Of a stretch of DNA of 22,213 bases, positions 8,432 to 14,084 are shown piece after piece (position 1 is the stretch's first letter; each line of letters starts with the position of its first letter). The notes below the pieces were generated by a model that ran no database searches, was not told the origin of the DNA, and saw nothing but the letters and a program-made list of their open reading frames with translations. This DNA comes from a virus. The translations under genes and the position numbers were made by a program. The DNA is taken from the IMG/VR virus record IMGVR_UViG_3300046373_000065, positions 1-22,213 of that record. One strand, given 5' to 3'.

Positions 8432-8563
8432 TTATCCAGGCGGCCCCATTTCGCCGGGGCCAGGCGGCAGGTCGGACGGCGACCAACCGCGTGCAGACCT
8501 TTGCACGACCTGCGAGCGGATGGTAATCCAATCAAGGCCAATCAAACAAGCTGGCCGGTGCAT
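8432..8563 (-). CDS. Candidate 43-aa ORF overlapping the end of rusA
   Basis: ATG at 8563 inside the last codons of rusA, preceded by AAGGAAGAAG; stop TAA at 8432. The peptide has a hydrophobic start (ACLIGLDWITI) and a Pro/Gly-rich end (SPSDLPPGPGEMGPPG). No family is recognised. It fills most of the gap between rusA and the terminators, which fits a real small gene, but other frames there are also open for a while. Confidence 0.3.
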   Translation of the reverse strand: MHRPACLIGLDWITIRSQVVQRSARGWSPSDLPPGPGEMGPPG

Positions 8564-9041
8564 CTTCTTCCTTGGCCAAATCCTCTTGCAGCCCCTGCAG
8601 ATCCTCCAGTGCAGTCACCTGCACCATCACACAAGGGTTGTCGCCGAAGCGCTTGGTCACATGGCAATCAACAACCTGGGTGTCATCGATCCAGACAACG
8701 CCGTTGAAGGCGTCACAGATGGCCTTGAGGATATTGTCCAAGTCGGGCTTCTTGGTTGGCACCAGCTTGCCCAGCCTGGCCGCCGCCTTCTTGGCCTTTG
8801 TGTAGCTGGCAGGGATAGGCATGAAGATCTGCAGCTTCATCTCAACTGGGCCGGCGAATAGCTCGGCGCCCCGCATCGACATCGCTGCTTCATGCGCCAC
8901 GCGCTGTTCGTACTCCACAGTCTCCTTCGGCGTGTAGAGCATCGGCACCGGCTTCTTGCCAGCGCCTCCCATCATGCGGACGCGTGGGCGGCCTTTGCCA
9001 ACCGGGTCCCCCGGCACGCACACGAACAGGGTTTCGGTCAT
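8532..9041 (-). CDS. rusA: RusA-like Holliday junction resolvase
   Basis: 169 aa. N-terminal VPGDPVGKGRPRVR (residues 9-22) is the family's entry strand and basic patch. The catalytic block is TKKPDLDNILKAICDAFNG followed by VVWIDDTQV (residues 96-123). Asp100, Asp102 and Asp119/120 match the metal-binding aspartates of E. coli RusA, and Lys106 the essential lysine. It would cut four-way junctions made during phage recombination and replication so that DNA can be packaged. The C-terminal tail (ALEDLQGLQEDLAKEEDA) is a phage-type extension. It lies at the end of the minus-strand early unit, as rusA/nin-type genes do in lambdoid phages. Confidence 0.93.
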   Translation of the reverse strand: MTETLFVCVPGDPVGKGRPRVRMMGGAGKKPVPMLYTPKETVEYEQRVAHEAAMSMRGAELFAGPVEMKLQIFMPIPASYTKAKKAAARLGKLVPTKKPDLDNILKAICDAFNGVVWIDDTQVVDCHVTKRFGDNPCVMVQVTALEDLQGLQEDLAKEEDAPASLFDWP

Positions 9042-9044
9042 TGG

Positions 9045-9164
9045 TCACCACCATTTAATGATCGAATTAAGCACTTTTCTTTGCATGGAAGCGTTGTCAT
9101 CTACATTCCATTCGCCTGGCGTTGCAGCCTCAGCCAGCCGCTTCAGTTCGCTGTAGTCGGTCAT
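9045..9164 (-). CDS. Very short Ea22-like protein (39 aa)
   Basis: ATG at 9164 overlaps the TGA of the upstream gene; stop TGA at 9045, 3 nt before rusA. It begins MTDYSELKRLAEAATPGEW. The LxxLAEAATPGxW start is the hallmark N-terminus of phage Ea22/Ead-type proteins, which normally continue for 100 residues or more. Here it ends after 39 residues, so it is a mini-version or a remnant cut back to its N-terminus. Confidence 0.55.
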   Translation of the reverse strand: MTDYSELKRLAEAATPGEWNVDDNASMQRKVLNSIIKWW

Positions 9165-9460
9165 TTGAAGATCCCCAGCAACCAGGTCATGGCGCGCGCA
9201 AGACGCGATGGCTTCGGCTCGAAGGTGAGGACTGCATCAAGAATTTCTAGAGGGACAAATTCACCGGTTGGCATCAACACATAATTGCGCTCTGTAAAAT
9301 ATCTGCGCCAATCTTCTTCTGCTCTGGCATTTTTAGGGTCGTGCATCCCCTTCGCCATCCGCAACAAGTCCTCGGGACTCATATCGTAGGTCTGCATGCG
9401 CTCGCAATTGCGCACCAGCTGGGCAAGGTCTTCCTGGGTTGGCTCGTAGCTGTCGTTCAT
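9161..9460 (-). CDS. Hypothetical protein (99 aa)
   Basis: The second Met (9460) is chosen as start because CGGAGAAAGATC sits just upstream; the first possible ATG (9490) lacks a site. Soluble and acidic, with a helical N-terminus (QEDLAQLVRNCERM), a central W-R-R-Y-F motif, and a C-terminal AMTWLLGIFK that could touch the membrane. It overlaps the Ea22-like gene by 4 nt. No family recognised. Confidence 0.6.
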   Translation of the reverse strand: MNDSYEPTQEDLAQLVRNCERMQTYDMSPEDLLRMAKGMHDPKNARAEEDWRRYFTERNYVLMPTGEFVPLEILDAVLTFEPKPSRLARAMTWLLGIFK

Positions 9461-9494
9461 GATCTTTCTCCGGTGTTGGTCTGCGGTCATTGTA

Positions 9495-9587
9495 TCAGTG
9501 CGTGGTCACGTACATGAACCATGTCACGGCCATGAAGCACGAAACGACGAACCAGTGGTAGAGGGCGATGCAAATCTTGCGGATCAT
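9495..9587 (-). CDS. Small membrane peptide (30 aa)
   Basis: ATG at 9587 overlaps the stop of the upstream gene (ATGA). The peptide MIRKICIALYHWFVVSCFMA... is one hydrophobic, aromatic-rich span with basic residues at the N-terminus, so it would insert with N-in topology. Such single-span peptides are common in phage early regions; function unknown. Confidence 0.5.
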   Translation of the reverse strand: MIRKICIALYHWFVVSCFMAVTWFMYVTTH

Positions 9588-9844
9588 GACTTCACCTTCA
9601 GGCCGGCGGCCTCGATGGCTTCGCGAACGTCGCGGCTCTCCATCATGTGTTCGTTGTCATAGCCAGCGAAGTAACCGCCCTGCGGCAACTCAATCACCAG
9701 CGATTCGCGGGAGGCCTGCCAAGCCAACCAACAGTGCTGGACGGTGAATCCCTGATATTCACCGTCGTTGAACTGGCTTAGCGACTGTGCTGGCCACTCC
9801 CGTTTTACCCAAGCCTCAAACTCTTCCCGCATCTTGTCGCTCAT
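9584..9844 (-). CDS. Hypothetical phage protein with WLAWQASR motif (86 aa)
   Basis: Starts MSDKMREEFEAWVKREWP and contains GFTVQHCWLAWQASRESL. The phrase 'FEAWV... W.AWQAS' recurs in many small accessory proteins of enterobacterial and Pseudomonas phages, usually of unknown function. The start overlaps the preceding stop (ATGA at 9841-9844) and its end overlaps the 30-aa membrane peptide, so it is part of a coupled chain. Confidence 0.7.
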   Translation of the reverse strand: MSDKMREEFEAWVKREWPAQSLSQFNDGEYQGFTVQHCWLAWQASRESLVIELPQGGYFAGYDNEHMMESRDVREAIEAAGLKVKS

Positions 9845-10044
9845 ACCGAAACCTCCACCATTGAATTGTCTTTGGCGCGCCTGCGCCCCCTGAGCTGCAA
9901 AGCCGCACAGAACGTCCTGTAGTGCGAAGCCATGCCTGGCAGCCGATACCCATCCTTCGTCGCATGCCGATACTGAGCAAGCGTTTCCACCGGAAGGTCA
10001 TGAACATCTGCCCAATGCGTTTCAAACATCTCCATCGTCTTCAT
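9841..10044 (-). CDS. Hypothetical protein (67 aa)
   Basis: ATG at 10044 has GAGGGT 6 nt upstream. Sequence MKTMEMFETHWADVHDLPVE then a basic C-terminal part (LQLRGRRRAKDN). A second frame is also open here (9816-10025), but this one has the ribosome site and the ATGA coupling to the next gene. No family recognised. Confidence 0.55.
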   Translation of the reverse strand: MKTMEMFETHWADVHDLPVETLAQYRHATKDGYRLPGMASHYRTFCAALQLRGRRRAKDNSMVEVSV

Positions 10045-10071
10045 GCTGAACCCTCGATTCTTTTTCGGCCC

Positions 10072-10536
10072 TTACGATTTGTTATGTTGTTTCATTCTTC
10101 GCCAAATTGTATCGCAACCTTTGCAAACAAAGAGATCCCCAGACAGAAATATCCAGCGGTGGGAGCATTGAGATTGCCCATCACCGTCTCCGCTCTTAGC
10201 GCCTACGACACTTTCTCGCTTACTTTGACCCGATGTACTGCCTTTGCTTTTGCGCGCCTTACGCGACGTGTAGAGCGTCTTGATAAATTGGCGCTGCCGG
10301 CGGATGGTTTCCTGCTGTTCGAGGATCAGCTTGTTCTCGCTGCGCTGCTGCTCGTTGTAGGCGTGGTCGATGGCCTGCAGACGCAGCTGGATGTCGTCGC
10401 GCTCGGCACGAAGATCGGCGGAGCGCATTGCCTGCTTGGCAGATTCGAATTTTAGGTTGCTCAGCTCAAGGAAAAGATCGGCGTTTTTGCACTGAAGAGC
10501 AGCGATTTCGTTATACAGTTTCATTATTTCGAACAT
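10072..10536 (-). CDS. Coiled-coil protein with C-terminal zinc site (154 aa)
   Basis: ATG at 10536 is preceded by CGGAGAAAGACC. The first 95 residues form a long coiled coil (YNEIAALQCKNADLFLELSN; ADLRAERDDIQLRLQAIDHA). A basic Ser/Lys-rich linker (RKARKSKGSTSGQSKRES) follows, then a small zinc-binding end, CSHRW...CKGCDTIW (Cys-x-His ... Cys-x-x-Cys). The layout suggests a dimeric nucleic-acid- or protein-binding adaptor. Not assigned to a known family. Confidence 0.65.
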   Translation of the reverse strand: MFEIMKLYNEIAALQCKNADLFLELSNLKFESAKQAMRSADLRAERDDIQLRLQAIDHAYNEQQRSENKLILEQQETIRRQRQFIKTLYTSRKARKSKGSTSGQSKRESVVGAKSGDGDGQSQCSHRWIFLSGDLFVCKGCDTIWRRMKQHNKS

Positions 10537-10700
10537 GGTCTTTCTCCGCTGTGGTGGTGCCCGCGCTTCTGCGAGCCGTCTTTGAAAATCACGCGCTTGT
10601 CGGCTCCACGGGTGACGCGAACGATTTCGTCGGCCTCGACGATGACCTCAAATCCGGCGCGGCGCAGCGGTTCGACTATGGCGGCTTGGGCGGGGGTCAT
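10524..10700 (-). CDS. Hypothetical protein (58 aa)
   Basis: The ATG at 10700 is chosen over one further upstream because AAGGTGATGCC precedes it and it overlaps the preceding stop (ATGA). The N-terminal MTPAQAAIVEPLRRAGFEV followed by a beta hairpin (VIVEADEIVRVTRGADKRVIF) looks like a small alpha-beta fold. The His/Lys-rich tail (KRGHHHSGERPCSK) overlaps the next gene's start. Function unknown. Confidence 0.55.
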   Translation of the reverse strand: MTPAQAAIVEPLRRAGFEVIVEADEIVRVTRGADKRVIFKDGSQKRGHHHSGERPCSK

Positions 10701-11083
10701 GGCATCACCTTGAGCGCCAGCGCGCCAAGCGAAAGGATTGCAATCACAGCCCACACAAAGCTTTCAGAACGCAGCCTTGAGATCTGCTGCTCCTTGATCG
10801 TGAACCACTGCTCGCGTGTAGCTATGAATCCCTGATCATCTGGCGTTGCAAGCCGATAGGTTCCGTCATGGAGCGAACTACCAAGTCCGATGCATGGCCG
10901 CTCCGGGTTTGGGTTGTTGCTATGCAAACCAACGCCGCCGACAATCCCGCTCATCTTCGGATTGTTCACCATGATTAGATCGCCAATCCATTGGGACTGC
11001 TTACCCTCGGCGCCCCGGTGCGTGTAATGCGCAATTGCTGTAGCGACGATCTGGTCGCCGGCTTTCAATTTTTCCTTGATCAT
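10697..11083 (-). CDS. Membrane-anchored hypothetical protein (128 aa)
   Basis: Soluble beta-rich N-terminal part (GDQIVATAIAHYTH; DGTYRLATPDDQGFIATREQ) and one C-terminal membrane helix (SFVWAVIAILSLGALALKVM, about residues 107-126), giving a tail-anchored layout. It overlaps the P-like gene by 4 nt (ATGA at 11080-11083), so it is translated with the replication genes. No family recognised. Confidence 0.6.
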   Translation of the reverse strand: MIKEKLKAGDQIVATAIAHYTHRGAEGKQSQWIGDLIMVNNPKMSGIVGGVGLHSNNPNPERPCIGLGSSLHDGTYRLATPDDQGFIATREQWFTIKEQQISRLRSESFVWAVIAILSLGALALKVMP

Positions 11084-11919
11084 CGCTTAATCCCCAGCTT
11101 GGCGAGAAGATCGGCCCGTAGCTGCTCCGACGTTTTCTCGTGCAGGCCTTGACCCTTGATCCGCTGCTTGACTGCCAAATCGTTCAGCTTGTCGCTGATC
11201 TCAAGCGCGCCGGCCTGAACTTCCTGCGTCAGCAGAAGCTGACCATCGACCAGCGATTCGCCGCGTTGCAGCTTGGCGGCCAAATCCGCATATCGCTTGT
11301 TGAACCGGTTCTGCACGGTCTCGGCTTTCGGAATGCCATGACGGATGCTGTACCAGTCGGTCAGCTTTGCGGCTTCTTGAACAATCGGGTGGCTGAATTT
11401 CCAGTTGATCACGTCGCTAGATGCCTCAACGGCCTCACGCCAGGCCGCAGCGACGTCAGGGATGCCCAGGGTCGACTGGCTGGCCAAGCACATGTCACGG
11501 AACTCCGGCGCCGACGGTGGCCACGCCGCTTGCTCGCCGGTGCGCTGGGTGCACAGCTTCATGCCGTACGCGATCTGCTGACCACTGATCCCGGCCAACG
11601 CCTTCCCCCAGATCCCAGAGTCAGGCCGTGCATTCCCCGCATCATCCAGCTTGATATCACTCGTCCCGTAGGATGAGACCCACTTGTGTCCGTACAGCCC
11701 CGCCATCATGACCCACAATTTTTCCATCAGCGTCGCAGATGCTGGCGAGCTCTCGCTCCCAGTCTCCGTCGAGTGGCGGGGATTCTTGTAGATGTCCAGT
11801 GACCTCAGCTGCTGGTCGCGCAGCTCGGCGCCTTGCTTCTGCGGCGTCGTTCTCAGCGCGGACTTGGTCAACTGCGCTAAGGCGGCCTGCCCCACTTCCC
11901 GATCTGTTGGCTTGTCCAT
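11080..11919 (-). CDS. Lambda P-like replicative helicase loader
   Basis: 279 aa. The conserved core starts at about residue 65 (LMEKLWVMMAGLYGHKWVSS) and includes GIWGKALAGISGQQIAYGM and AAWPPSAPEFRDMC (about 131-143), the family signature of phage replication P proteins. These load the host DnaB helicase onto the origin opened by O. The ATG at 11919 has AGGA 8 nt upstream. The first ~64 residues are polar and lie entirely over the O reading frame. A shorter start at 11727 or 11709 would fit the core but has no ribosome site. The C-terminal half is helical. Confidence 0.85.
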   Translation of the reverse strand: MDKPTDREVGQAALAQLTKSALRTTPQKQGAELRDQQLRSLDIYKNPRHSTETGSESSPASATLMEKLWVMMAGLYGHKWVSSYGTSDIKLDDAGNARPDSGIWGKALAGISGQQIAYGMKLCTQRTGEQAAWPPSAPEFRDMCLASQSTLGIPDVAAAWREAVEASSDVINWKFSHPIVQEAAKLTDWYSIRHGIPKAETVQNRFNKRYADLAAKLQRGESLVDGQLLLTQEVQAGALEISDKLNDLAVKQRIKGQGLHEKTSEQLRADLLAKLGIKR

Positions 11920-12613
11920 TGGAATAATCCTGTTTTATGGCAAAAAGCCCTTGCCATGAGTTGAAAGTTGATTGGTTCAACACGTCATCGGCCTGGTGAC
12001 CTTGTGCCTTGAGTTTTTCCAGCGCCTTTACCGCGAGCGTCATTGCATTCCCAGACATCGGTTTTTTTATCTTCACTCGCATCTCGACAAAAGCTGACCA
12101 GGCCACTGGATCTATCCAGTCAGGCAGATCGAAATCAGAATTTGCCGATTTCGCAGATTTTGTTTTTTTTGCCGAGAGCTTTTGATCTTTATCTTCTTCT
12201 CTTCTCTTCTCTTCTCTAGTCAACATTTTGTCCGGTTTTTTTGCGGACAGATTGCGGACATCTTCAGGACTTTTTCTGGACTCCCTTTTCCGCTTTTGGT
12301 CTTCTGCCCGACGCTTTCCAGACTTGCCGTTGTGTTCCTCAAACTCAGGCATTACAAGGCCTTCATCGGATTCTTGAAGCCAGCCAACGCCGAGCAATGC
12401 AGCGGAAAAACCATCCCATCCAATCACGTGATCTAGCGCATACGGAGAATATCCGTTCAAAACTCCGTCTTCAGAGTGGGTGTCAAAAATCGACCAAACC
12501 GCATGCAGTCCGCCAACTACCCGAAATTTGTCCGACTTTGTTGCGGACAAAATGCGGACAATTTTCGGATGCGATAACAGGTCGATCCGCATCTTGATCC
12601 AGTCCCCGGCCAT
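11657..12613 (-). CDS. Lambda O-like replication initiator
   Basis: 318 aa. The N-terminal winged-helix domain (MAGDWIKMRIDLLSHPKIVR ... VVGGLHAVWSIFDTHSEDGV ... GWLQESDEGLVMPEFEEHNG, residues 1-95) is typical of O-type initiators of Pseudomonas and related phages. A highly charged Lys/Glu linker (about 95-160) holds peptide repeats and a short-tandem DNA repeat. A second domain (DWIDPVAWSAFVEMRVKIKK ... ALEKLKAQGHQADDVLNQS, about 165-220) matches the initiator C-terminal domain that contacts P. A disordered tail ends PPLDGDWE... . GGAGGTGAATAA precedes the ATG. It binds iterons; candidate iterons lie inside this gene. Confidence 0.88.
   Translation of the reverse strand: MAGDWIKMRIDLLSHPKIVRILSATKSDKFRVVGGLHAVWSIFDTHSEDGVLNGYSPYALDHVIGWDGFSAALLGVGWLQESDEGLVMPEFEEHNGKSGKRRAEDQKRKRESRKSPEDVRNLSAKKPDKMLTREEKRREEDKDQKLSAKKTKSAKSANSDFDLPDWIDPVAWSAFVEMRVKIKKPMSGNAMTLAVKALEKLKAQGHQADDVLNQSTFNSWQGLFAIKQDYSNGQANRSGSGAGRLSAVDQVRAENDAAEARRRAARPAAEVTGHLQESPPLDGDWERELASICDADGKIVGHDGGAVRTQVGLILRDE
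12197..12216. repeat. Pentanucleotide tandem repeat (TTCTC)x4 in the O-like gene
   Basis: Four perfect TTCTC units (GAGAA on the coding strand) encode the Glu/Lys/Arg-rich linker. The unit length is not a multiple of three, so gain or loss of one unit would shift the O frame. Confidence 0.8.
12227..12264. repeat. Iteron-like module A
   Basis: Contains TTTGTCCG, then TTGCGGACA at 12241-12249 and 12252-12260. The TGTCCG part is inverted relative to the two CGGACA copies. Encodes VRNLSAKKPDK in O. Confidence 0.6.
12527..12564. repeat. Iteron-like module B
   Basis: Same arrangement as module A: TTTGTCCG, TTGCGGACA at 12541-12549 and ATGCGGACA at 12552-12560. Encodes VRILSATKSDK in the O N-terminal domain. 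Confidence 0.6.
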
Positions 12614-12661
12614 TTATTCACCTCCAATAATGGAGATGCTGGCATTTGTGTTGGCAGACAT
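12614..12661 (-). CDS. 15-codon mini-ORF between regulator and O-like gene
   Basis: ATG at 12659-12661 with a strong GGGGAGGA site 8 nt upstream, located in the last codons of the regulator. Peptide MSANTNASISIIGGE; the TAA abuts the O start codon, and the ORF's last codons contain the GGAGGTGA site used by O. It may be translated to couple O to the regulator, or the peptide itself may act. No family. Confidence 0.35.
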   Translation of the reverse strand: MSANTNASISIIGGE

Positions 12662-12666
12662 AAGCT

Positions 12667-12867
12667 TCAATCCTCCCCGAGCTTTACCAGCTCGCTGACC
12701 TTCATACCAAGTGCATCGGCAACCTTCTGCAAGCTGTCGCAATTCCAGTTCGGCCGGTTGGCCATCCCACTGATTGTCGATTGGCTCAAGCCAAGCAGAA
12801 CGCCAAGCTGCTCCTGGCTAACCCCCTTCTTGATCATCGCGATCTTCATACATTTTGCGGCATCCAT
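12667..12867 (-). CDS. XRE-family (Cro-like) transcriptional regulator
   Basis: 66 aa, essentially one helix-turn-helix domain: QEQLGVLLGLSQSTISGMAN (about residues 18-37), followed by DSLQKVADALGMKVSELVKL, the usual helices 4-5 of XRE repressors. No C-terminal dimerisation or cleavage domain. AAGGAGG lies 5 nt upstream of the ATG. It is the first gene of the replication transcript, the place of Cro in lambdoid phages. It would bind operators in the divergent control region and tune both early promoters. No partner CI is visible, so it could also be the sole switch protein. Confidence 0.85.
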   Translation of the reverse strand: MDAAKCMKIAMIKKGVSQEQLGVLLGLSQSTISGMANRPNWNCDSLQKVADALGMKVSELVKLGED

Positions 12868-12891
12868 AAGCGCCTCCTTTGTCTGGTTGTG

Positions 12892-12906
12892 GATCTACTA
12901 TAGATC
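12892..12906. promoter_or_regulatory. Candidate operator palindrome
   Basis: GATCTA-CTA-TAGATC, a perfect 6-bp inverted repeat with a 3-nt centre. It covers the minus-strand -10 box, so a bound regulator would block that promoter. A second dyad GCGA-AATA-TCGC lies at 12948-12959, just before the plus-strand -35 box. Confidence 0.5.
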
Positions 12907-12925
12907 AATAGATAATCCGCTTCAA
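12897..12925 (-). promoter_or_regulatory. Leftward early promoter (regulator and replication genes)
   Basis: On the minus strand: -35 TTGAAG (12920-12925), 17-nt spacer, -10 TATAGT (12897-12902). Spacing is ideal, and the start would lie about 22 nt ahead of the regulator ATG. Confidence 0.7.
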
Positions 12926-12968
12926 TGGCCATGCGTCCTTTTATTTGGCGAAATATCGCTTTTAGTGG

Positions 12969-12997
12969 TTGACATCACATCGCAGCCACTCTACAGT
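12969..12997 (+). promoter_or_regulatory. Rightward early promoter (accessory and recombination genes)
   Basis: -35 TTGACA (12969-12974, perfect), 17-nt spacer, -10 TACAGT (12992-12997). It would drive the unit beginning at 13039. Confidence 0.7.
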
Positions 12998-13038
12998 TCA
13001 TCTCACCAAGCAGCACAAACGAAATACGGAGAACGACC

Positions 13039-13128
13039 ATGACCGAAGAAGAGATCAAGCAAGCGTTGAAAGACCTTGAAGAAATTGAGGCAAGAAAGGC
13101 GGCCAATAAAGCACGAGCAAAACGCTGA
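13039..13128 (+). CDS. Small charged helical protein (29 aa)
   Basis: ATG preceded by CGGAGAACGACC. The peptide starts MTEEEIKQALKDLEEIEARK and ends with a basic stretch (NKARAKR): one amphipathic, highly charged helix. First gene of the rightward early unit, about 35 nt after the predicted transcription start. Function unknown. Confidence 0.6.
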   Translation: MTEEEIKQALKDLEEIEARKAANKARAKR

Positions 13129-13155
13129 TCAAAACGAAAAACGGAGCAATACGAG

Positions 13156-13380
13156 ATGTTCAACTTTATCGTAACCCCCTCGACCGACGGTGTTAATAGC
13201 ATCAGCGCCCGTATCATCGACGGCGACGTAACCGGAGTCTTCTGCTTCTTCAACACCGATAGTGGCCTTGATACCTGCGGCGGCATCTTGGTAGCAGGTG
13301 AAGCAGTACGCACCAATTTCACGCAGCATTATTCGGGAAAAATCAATCACCCTTTCGATACCGACAGCAACCGCATCTAA
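13156..13380 (+). CDS. Hypothetical protein (74 aa)
   Basis: ATG with CGGAGCAATACGAG upstream. Beta-rich sequence MFNFIVTPSTDGVNSISARI, then DGDVTGVFCFFNTDSGLDTC with two cysteines, and a polar end. No membrane span or known motif. It is followed by a 205-nt stretch rich in hairpins. Confidence 0.6.
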   Translation: MFNFIVTPSTDGVNSISARIIDGDVTGVFCFFNTDSGLDTCGGILVAGEAVRTNFTQHYSGKINHPFDTDSNRI

Positions 13381-13585
13381 CCAACCCCCGCCCACCTCAA
13401 GCCCCTTAACTGGGGCTGAGTCAGTGCAAAGACAGCACTTTTACTGCGCCGAAAGCCACATTGGGCAAGTAGGTTTCACTCTCAGAGGATACGACCATGC
13501 GCTCGACCGGTTAAAACCGGCACCCAAGCTGACCGCAAGCCCGCCATGTGCGGGCTTTGCCAGTACCAACACTCGGAGAACGACC
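13381..13585 (+). promoter_or_regulatory. Hairpin-rich leader with a 5-codon ORF
   Basis: No convincing long gene. It holds four inverted repeats: AGCCCC/GGGGCT (13400-13417); AGTGC/GCACT followed by four T (13423-13442); CCGGTT/AACCGG (13507-13520); AAGCCCGC/GCGGGCTT (13537-13557) followed by T. An ATG at 13497 with AGAGGA upstream opens MRSTG and stops inside the third hairpin. The arrangement could be a transcription or translation attenuator before the next genes, or simply RNA-processing structures. Confidence 0.4.
13537..13558 (+). terminator. Strong hairpin, possible weak terminator
   Basis: AAGCCCGC / GCGGGCTT with a 5-nt loop, followed by one more T and then G. The stem is strong but the T-tract short, so readthrough is expected. 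Confidence 0.4.
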
Positions 13586-13729
13586 ATGCAAAACCGCCGA
13601 CTGACCAACGGCCTCACGACAGCCGATTTCTCGATGCCCTACCTGCGAATGGTTGAGCCATGCTATGTGGTGAAGCCCTGGCACATGCTCGGCGATCACG
13701 GCCCTTTCTGCCCGGTCATGTTCCGCTAA
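13586..13729 (+). CDS. Hypothetical protein (47 aa)
   Basis: ATG chosen because the leader CGGAGAACGACC precedes it, identical to that of the gene at 13039; the frame is open much further upstream but without a site. Peptide MQNRRLTNGLTTADFSMPYL with a C-terminal PWHMLGDHGPFCPVMFR rich in Pro, His and aromatic residues. No family recognised. Confidence 0.5.
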   Translation: MQNRRLTNGLTTADFSMPYLRMVEPCYVVKPWHMLGDHGPFCPVMFR

Positions 13730-13754
13730 CTACGCAACGCACTGGAGAATCGAG

Positions 13755-14084
13755 ATGCTCACTCAGCACTTAGAGTTGTTCGCGCCAAGCACGCATTACC
13801 AAGAGGCATTGACGGCTGAAGTTCGAAGGATGCCGCCGCCTGTTGAGGGTGAACCGATGTCGCCTGACACGCGCAACCATCTGGAGGCGATTCTGCTGCA
13901 AGCCTCGAAAGAGACAGAGCTGAAGCCGTGCAATCTCCTGCTGCAGTACGCCTCGGGGTTCATCGGCCACGCCGTCTTCACGAAGGACTGCACAATCGCT
14001 GAGCGGAAGCACTATTGGGGTGAGATCGACAAAATCCGGCAACGCGTTGCTGACCGCAGCTACTCGACGAGGGGCGCCAAATGA
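13755..14084 (+). CDS. Hypothetical protein (109 aa)
   Basis: ATG with TGGAGAATCGAG upstream. The N-terminal part MLTQHLELFAPSTHYQEALT is followed by a helical region (DTRNHLEAILLQASKETELK) and a C-terminal basic end (WGEIDKIRQRVADRSY). The stop overlaps the next start (ATGA), marking tight coupling. Function unknown; soluble. Confidence 0.65.
   Translation: MLTQHLELFAPSTHYQEALTAEVRRMPPPVEGEPMSPDTRNHLEAILLQASKETELKPCNLLLQYASGFIGHAVFTKDCTIAERKHYWGEIDKIRQRVADRSYSTRGAK

Larger units (their letters stand above)
12150..12564. other. Candidate replication origin (iteron modules plus AT-rich tract) inside the O-like gene
   Basis: Two 38-nt modules (12227-12264 and 12527-12564) match at 31 of 38 positions and lie exactly 300 nt apart. 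Each holds one TTTGTCCG and two copies of (T/A)TGCGGACA spaced 11 nt start to start. Next to the first module is a strand-asymmetric AT-rich stretch: T8 at 12163-12170 and four TTCTC repeats at 12197-12216. In lambda the origin lies inside gene O, as iterons beside an AT-rich, purine-biased tract. Binding by O is inference. Confidence 0.45.

Noticed and set aside
12155-12175. Programmed -1 frameshift at an A8 run in the O-like gene
   Set aside because: A slippery A-AAA-AAA is in frame, but the -1 frame stops after about nine codons and no downstream stimulator was seen.
12975-13395. Minus-strand ORFs opposite the first rightward genes, possibly a hidden CI repressor
   Set aside because: The translations show no helix-turn-helix, have low-quality starts and mirror the plus-strand genes; the rightward frames have proper ribosome sites.
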